This document shows, one piece after another, positions 58,916 to 64,000 of a stretch of DNA of 64,000 bases. The notes under the pieces were generated by a model. That model worked only from the letters and a program-made list of their open reading frames with translations, was not told the origin of the DNA and made no database searches. The position numbers and the translations under genes were made by a program. Numbering within the stretch: the first letter of the stretch is position 1; each line of letters begins with the position of its first letter. Origin of the DNA: Corythucha ciliata (taxonomy: Eukaryota > Arthropoda > Insecta > Hemiptera > Tingidae); assembly GCA_038030265.1 (NCBI GenBank), contig CM075939.1, forward strand, positions 31,105,253-31,169,252, in the 5' to 3' direction.

Positions 58916-59086
58916 ATGAGTGCGGCATATTTTTTGATGGCAGTGTTGGTGCTTTCATGGGAGAAGTCAAGCTGCGCGATTTCACTCAGAGGGAGGGCTC
59001 ATCGCCCTTTTAGATGGCGCTTATTAGAAGGGCAAATTCAACGGTGTGCTAGGACGACTCACAGAGTCAAGAGAACCACTCGATGA
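58916..59086 (+). CDS. Small possible secreted peptide (56 residues)
   Basis: From the ATG at 58916, the frame opens MSAAYFLMAVLVLSW followed by a small-residue stretch SSCA, a fair signal peptide with a possible cut after residue 21. The remainder is short, strongly basic, has one cysteine and contains dibasic KR near the end. A small secreted or neuropeptide-like product is conceivable. No family is recognised, there is no supporting promoter or splice evidence, and frames of this size arise often by chance. I give it only as a candidate. Confidence 0.2.
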   Translation: MSAAYFLMAVLVLSWEKSSCAISLRGRAHRPFRWRLLEGQIQRCARTTHRVKRTTR

Positions 59087-59495
59087 ATGGGAAAAGAGAC
59101 GGATTATTCAGAGAAGACATTGATGACTGATGAGTGCCTTATAGTGTGAGCAATTCGTATGACAGTTAACTAGTCCTTAAAAGTAACAAGACGCGGGCTA
59201 TAAACTGATGTCTAGTCTTCCTTTTCGACAAAAAAAAAAACTTCAAAATATTAGCTCCCTCTTGCGAGTTCTCGATCTCTTTAAAAACGTCAATTCTTGA
59301 CTGCAGGGGAGGTCCTCGAAGGATACTTCAAACTTGAAAAAGTCGCCCCGTTGTGCCCAGGAAGTGAAGGAGAACAATGCGTACATGGAAAGGAAATAAA
59401 AGACGCCGGAGACGGTTTCACAAAACGGATAAGGCATCCTATTCATTATTTTGTTTAAAGGACTTCTTAAATAGATCCATTCGAACGGAAGTGGT

Positions 59496-59575
59496 GTGCC
59501 CGAGGTGGCTTAACGGTCATTTAAATAGAACACCAGGGGTGAAAGTGTGTGTGTGCAGGGAATTGATTCCCTAGA
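59496..59575 (+). mobile_element. tRNA-like segment (SINE or tRNA pseudogene)
   Basis: TGCCCGAGGTGGCTTAACGG (59497-59516) contains a close A-box match, TGGCTTAACGG. AGGGAATTGATTCCCT (59557-59572) forms a T-arm-like stem and loop with a weakened B box. The A-to-B distance is about 52 bases and the acceptor strands do not pair, so it is not an intact tRNA. Confidence 0.4.
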
Positions 59576-61317
59576 AAGGGGTTTTTAAATTTTAAATAAA
59601 CCTGCTTTTTTAACGGCTCTATGATGAAGACGTTTTCCTCCGGAAATCTCGGGCCCCTTTTTTTTGTATGGGACAGACCGACAGAATCCTTGAAAAGGGT
59701 TTATTTTCTTGACAATCGCCACAGAAATGTGACAAAAATCCCACCGTGAGAAATCAAAGTAAAAGGGTTTGATCGGGCGAGAGATTCTTTACAAGTTAAT
59801 TGAACAAATACGGAAAGGGTTGCCGAAGAATTCTACATTTAAGCAGAAAAAGATGAAAAGGGGGATTCCACGGTGAGGTACCTATATTCCTATTCTTCAA
59901 AAAGGGGTGTGCTTGACTCATCTTATTCGAGGGAATTTATGACCCTCAAATTGTCCCCTACGCACCGGAGGGTGAGGGACAATCATTTCAATCTCACGCC
60001 TCATCTTTTTTTGATTAAATAATAAGAAAAAGTTTGGTTTCCCACAATAAACAAGATTTGGAAAAAGAAAGGATTCCAGTTAAATCTTAAGCGACACAGT
60101 TTTTCACGAAGCAAAAGAAACTGGTGTGGCAATTTGAAAAAAATAAACTGCCACTTTCACCAACGCAAACGGTCCTTCCTACAATTGAACATGCAAATCA
60201 AAACTGCCCCTTATTATGTATACCCCATTCCTTATTCCTTTATTCAGCAACCATTATAATTTAGTATACGAAGGGGAATCATGTCTCGTTTTACGCCCTG
60301 ACAAGAAAATACTTCGGAAGGTCTTCCTCAAATCTCAAAATAATTAACATTTTAAAATAGAATCGATCTGCCTCCCCCCGTCCAAGTTGTACTAAGGAGG
60401 GATGGAATTTAAATTGTTTGTCAGATTCTGTTCTTTTGGAGATATCACTGTAACCCCTTCATGAATAATGTACGACAAAACTTTAGTTTGGAAACTGTCG
60501 CGGTCAATTTAGCGGCTATTGTAAAATGAAGATGTTAAGGATGGTATACATTCAGTATAAAGGATCATCTTTCCTTCTGTACGAATTTGGTTGGGATTAC
60601 AATTGCCGTGAGTTGTGATCTCTTGAGAGTTAAGCAGTTCAAAAGTTCACATGTAATACGGTATCTGGATACTTGGATAGCCATCTTGTGAGTCGCAAAA
60701 ATCTTCAATTTAGTGATTTCAAAAAAATGCACTTGTGTCAGCCCGAAGATAGTATCGCAAAAGCCTTAGGGACAACAGAGTGAACCACAATGACTTGTTG
60801 TTGTTGATTCTGAAATCGGAAAATAAAGCAAAAGCTGCTAGGGAAATAGTTAAAAGGGAAACGCGGAACGCACTTCTGAAAAAGTTGCCTAGAGGAAATT
60901 CAAACTTGCAGCCGATTTTTTGTTGAAATTTTTGAATACTACACATCGAAAATAATACTTACAACAGAAACTTCCTTGAAATGGTTGAAGTTAGAAAACA
61001 CAACACTATGAACTACAAAAGAGACATAGACAACCTCTAAGATTTATACACCTCTCGTCACCAACTTACGCATTACACCTATTTTTAATAATACTTCATA
61101 AAGCTATCTATCTACTGGACCATGTGATGTTAAAAAAGGAAACGGCGTAAAAGGAGGAGGGCGTAAAAATAATACAAATTAAAACATCAAATTTGGAAAA
61201 AAAATCGATATCATTGATTTATCTGAGCACCTACCTATTGTACCTAATACCAATTTTGACGTGAAACATTTTTAGAGAACCCTGTTCGTTTTTTGTCGTC
61301 ACGCAAAATGTCACGCT
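59576..61317. other. Stretch with no recognisable gene
   Basis: AT-rich, no arrays or inverted repeats noted. Short frames only. Confidence 0.55.
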
Positions 61318-61945
61318 TTACCATGTGACCATAGTAATGGTTACCATAGCAACGGATACCATAACAACGGTCGCTATGTTAAAGGTTACCATGACAACTA
61401 ACGCTATGTGAGCAGTTGCAATGGAAACCGTTATGATAACCGTTACTATGGCAACGGTTGCCATGGAAACCGCTGTCATGGTAACGGTTTCCATGGCAAC
61501 GGTTACCATAGCAAAAGCTGCCATGTTAACGGTTACCAGGCAACGGTTGCCATAGTAACGGTTGCCATGGTAACGGCTCACATAGCAACGGTCGCCATGG
61601 TAACAGTTAAAATGGCTGCTGTAAGCGTTACCGTGGCAACCGCTGCTATGGTAACCATTACTATAGCAACAATGCCTAAGGCAACGGGTAGCCATCGCAA
61701 CCGTTGCTACGTGAGCCATTACCACGGCAGCCGTTGCTATAGTAAGTGTTACAACGGCAACCTTTGCTATCCTAAAGGTTACCATGGCAACCTCTGTTAT
61801 GCTAAAGGTTACCACGGCAACTGATACTACGGTAACCGTTAACCCTGCAACATTTGCTACGGTAACCAATGCTATGGTAACCGTTACCATGGCAACGCTC
61901 GCCATGTATATCCATGTCCATGGTACGTTGTCATGTGGTAACGAT
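61318..61945. repeat. Array of about 40 fifteen-base RFX/X-box-like palindromes
   Basis: The 15-base unit GGTTACCATGGCAAC and close variants (GTTGCCATGGTAAC, GTTACTATGGCAAC, GTTTCCATGGCAAC) are repeated head to tail with substitutions and few indels. Each unit is nearly self-complementary around CCATGG. The form GTTRCC-AT-GGYAAC is the known palindromic binding sequence of RFX winged-helix factors (X-box, EF-C/MDBP site), which control ciliary genes among others. Since 15 is a multiple of three, both strands read as long repetitive frames; these are not genes. Units are diverged, so many sites may be weak. Confidence 0.88.
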
Positions 61946-62289
61946 TCTTTTTTTGGAAAACATATTAAAGATCATGAGACAAAGACGTTTCGCGATCTTC
62001 GGGATCTAACCGAGAGCCCGTCCCATTTTTTCTCATGGCTTAGTGTGAAACTCGCTCGTAAAGTGACCCTTTCCTCACTGGTTGTGTAATTTACTATTCT
62101 AATATTTTATCGTCAGCCTTTTGCCTCCTTGTTTTGCTTGACGCGCCCCTTAGGACGCGGCGCCCCCGGCACTGGTTACAAATGTTGCATTGCAAAATAT
62201 TAGAAGATAAGGATTGATGTGATGAAATGAAGTGTCGTCCTGAAAAACTCTTTTGCCCGGCTTATCGATCGTACAAAACGAACGTGCTT

Positions 62290-62500
62290 TTGAGGTGTTA
62301 AATTTGGGGATCAAGAAAAAATGTTAAAGGCTCATTCGGCAAGTTACCTTGCGGGGAGAAGTACTATAGTATTTTTCGAGTAATTACATAATTTGTACTG
62401 GCATCTGTGGGCAAGTACTTGAAGGTTGTTGAATTAGGGGATCATGAACATTTTTTTAAAGGCTTATTCGGCAAGCCTTTCCTCATTCGGCAAATTAGGA
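62290..62500 (+). repeat. Diverged direct repeat, about 135-base spacing
   Basis: Segments at about 62290-62345 and 62425-62478 share GGGGATCA, ATGTTAAAGG or TTTTTAAAGG and GCTYATTCGGCAAG in the same order. ATTCGGCAA also occurs a third time at about 62495. Confidence 0.5.
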
Positions 62501-64000
62501 TGACCCCATTGAATGGCCGTTAGGTATGAAAATGGTCGATTAGTTCCAGAAACCGACAATTTTGCATCATGACGTCAATATGTTCCGATTTGAGTTCCTG
62601 ACCCCACTCCTCTTTCAAATCGTGTGCGTGATGGCAACCAAGAATCCACGAGAAAACTTGCAGTTGCCAAACAAAAAGGTGTCAGCTCCCGGTAATCACA
62701 TAATTTTTGACTCTCCGACTAGTAATTTTTAATTGGAAAATTCTAGCGTAACAAGCGCAGCAAGTTTTATCATTTCGTTGGGAGAACGTAAAATTATTGA
62801 TTTTGCCCCAGAAGTTGATTATTCCTCTAATAAATTAACAGATGATTTTGTTTCAGAATTTACCAGGTAGACCGGTTGGAAACAGTCAATTACGCTCTCT
62901 AACTTGCGGTCAAGTCCCAGTATATCATACGATTACGGGAATGGGAAAGTCCCAATTCTGGTTATTCATGCTATGGAGTTACCTATTTAGTCCAGTCAAA
63001 CGGTAGTTTCACGTGAACAAAAATCTTGTCTTCGATGTTTTCACTTTATTCTTTATTTTTTGGGGTGAGGAACACGAATCTAAAGAGATCTATCAAAATT
63101 TCCTCGTGTGTTTTGATAAAATCACGAAAAACTGCTAATTTTTTGCACTTTTTCAGTTGATTCCTTGTAACTCCGTAATGACGCATTCTACAGACATATT
63201 CCATGAGATATCCAGTGTTTGATAAACCAGCCCATCATAACCCTAAGACTAACCTTTAAACCCCAGGCTTCGCATGACAAAACAATCTCACAAAATCACT
63301 TAATGTCACAACGTATACATATAAACGCGTCCTACTAAAGCATACCATAAATTACTTCAGTCGTAGAAAGGTTGTCGCTGAGCGTTGACAAGACTATAGC
63401 GTCATCCTAATAGCAGGTCTGCATTGAAAAGAGATTGCCTAAGAGGTACCTGTTCAATTTAAGAACTTTCATATTCAATTTATACCGATGTATCGGTTTA
63501 AGTGTAAAATTGTAGAATGGGTGAGGGTGGTGGGGGTTTGGAGAAGTGTTCCGCTGGGCAGTGTTCAAACCCCTCATCTTAATGCTCTCAGGACGAACGT
63601 GTTGAAATATCCGATAAGACTTATATGATTAAAAAATATGATAAACCTTTTGCTAGTATGGTATCCAAATCCAGTTTAATTTGTTTACCCAGTCCTTTAA
63701 ATGTCATTGGAAAGGGCTACAACAAAGAGTGGATTTATTATTTGAAAAGGGAAAGGGGAAAAGATTGCTCGTATTTGAATGGTGAGAAAAGGGTTGAAAT
63801 CCCCGAAAGAAGAGTCACGTGGTAAGGATTAAGACCTTGTGGTCGGTAGTTCAGTTGAATATCCTTCCATGTATTCTATACCCCCTCCCCACCCTCTTCT
63901 TACTACGGAATCACCCGCACTATTCCGTAGATGGTGGACTTTTCAGCCAAGTTTCCTCGCAGCTGGGAATCCTGGGAAGGTTAATTGAAATAAATCGGAT
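62501..64000. other. Stretch with no recognisable gene
   Basis: No repeat or domain was recognised. A 66-codon frame at 63625-63825 has no known motif. Confidence 0.55.

Noticed and set aside
61318..61905. 195-codon frame on minus and 138-codon frame on plus over the same bases
   Set aside because: Both are products of a 15-base tandem repeat whose period is divisible by three. The residues repeat in fives and resemble no protein family.

Overview
The window looks like gene-poor nuclear DNA of an animal, most likely an arthropod. It is AT-rich and carries spliced-gene signals (one clean exon with consensus splice sites), Tc1/mariner-type transposase remnants, a Penelope-like GIY-YIG remnant, a non-LTR retrotransposon remnant, tRNA-like SINEs and many small inverted-repeat elements. 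Nothing suggests bacterial, organellar or viral DNA. The species cannot be named from the sequence alone. Almost all of the short open reading frames that a six-frame scan gives here are chance or repeat-derived.

Protein-coding content. The one convincing host-gene piece is a 164-base internal exon on the minus strand (21292-21455). It encodes the first part of a PR (SET-related) domain of a PRDM-family regulator, possibly of the hamlet/MECOM/PRDM16 type, bounded by an AG acceptor and a GTGAGT donor. No partner exon was recognised, so its introns are probably long and much of the window may be intronic. A 56-residue frame with a signal-peptide-like start (58916-59086) is a weak second candidate.

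Layout. 1-11 kb: a fold-back element (1460-1890), a small inverted-repeat element (1979-2144), a non-LTR C-terminal remnant (about 7957-8172). 11-16 kb: degenerate minisatellites (called M2 and M1 below) into which a 942-base Penelope-like element with inverted terminal copies and a 1.2-kb inverted-repeat element have inserted, plus a small MITE. 16-31 kb: tRNA-like SINE copies, the PR exon, a second M2 array, a MITE, a short insertion with 16-base target duplications, and a further M2-M1-tail composite in inverse orientation. 33-40 kb: M1 array, transposase remnant, and MITEs at 34.3, 39.5 and 39.7 kb. 40-49 kb: the most structured region, a mariner-like element (TA target, long inverted repeats) whose left arm is interrupted by an element carrying 290-base tandem repeats. 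That assembly is duplicated in tandem about 3.7 kb apart and followed by a third minisatellite family (M3). 49-64 kb: mostly featureless, with one MITE (56749-56972), a tRNA-like segment (59.5 kb) and a striking array of about 40 fifteen-base units matching the palindromic RFX/X-box sequence (61318-61945).

How it fits together. Several non-autonomous families with different terminal repeats share 3-base TAA/TTA target duplications, which points to one transposase class (PIF/Harbinger-like) acting on many of them. The minisatellites behave as parts of dispersed composite elements rather than as isolated local expansions. The 40-49 kb block suggests satellite DNA growing from inside a mobile element and then seeding segmental duplication. 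All family assignments come from reading motifs by eye; no database search was possible.
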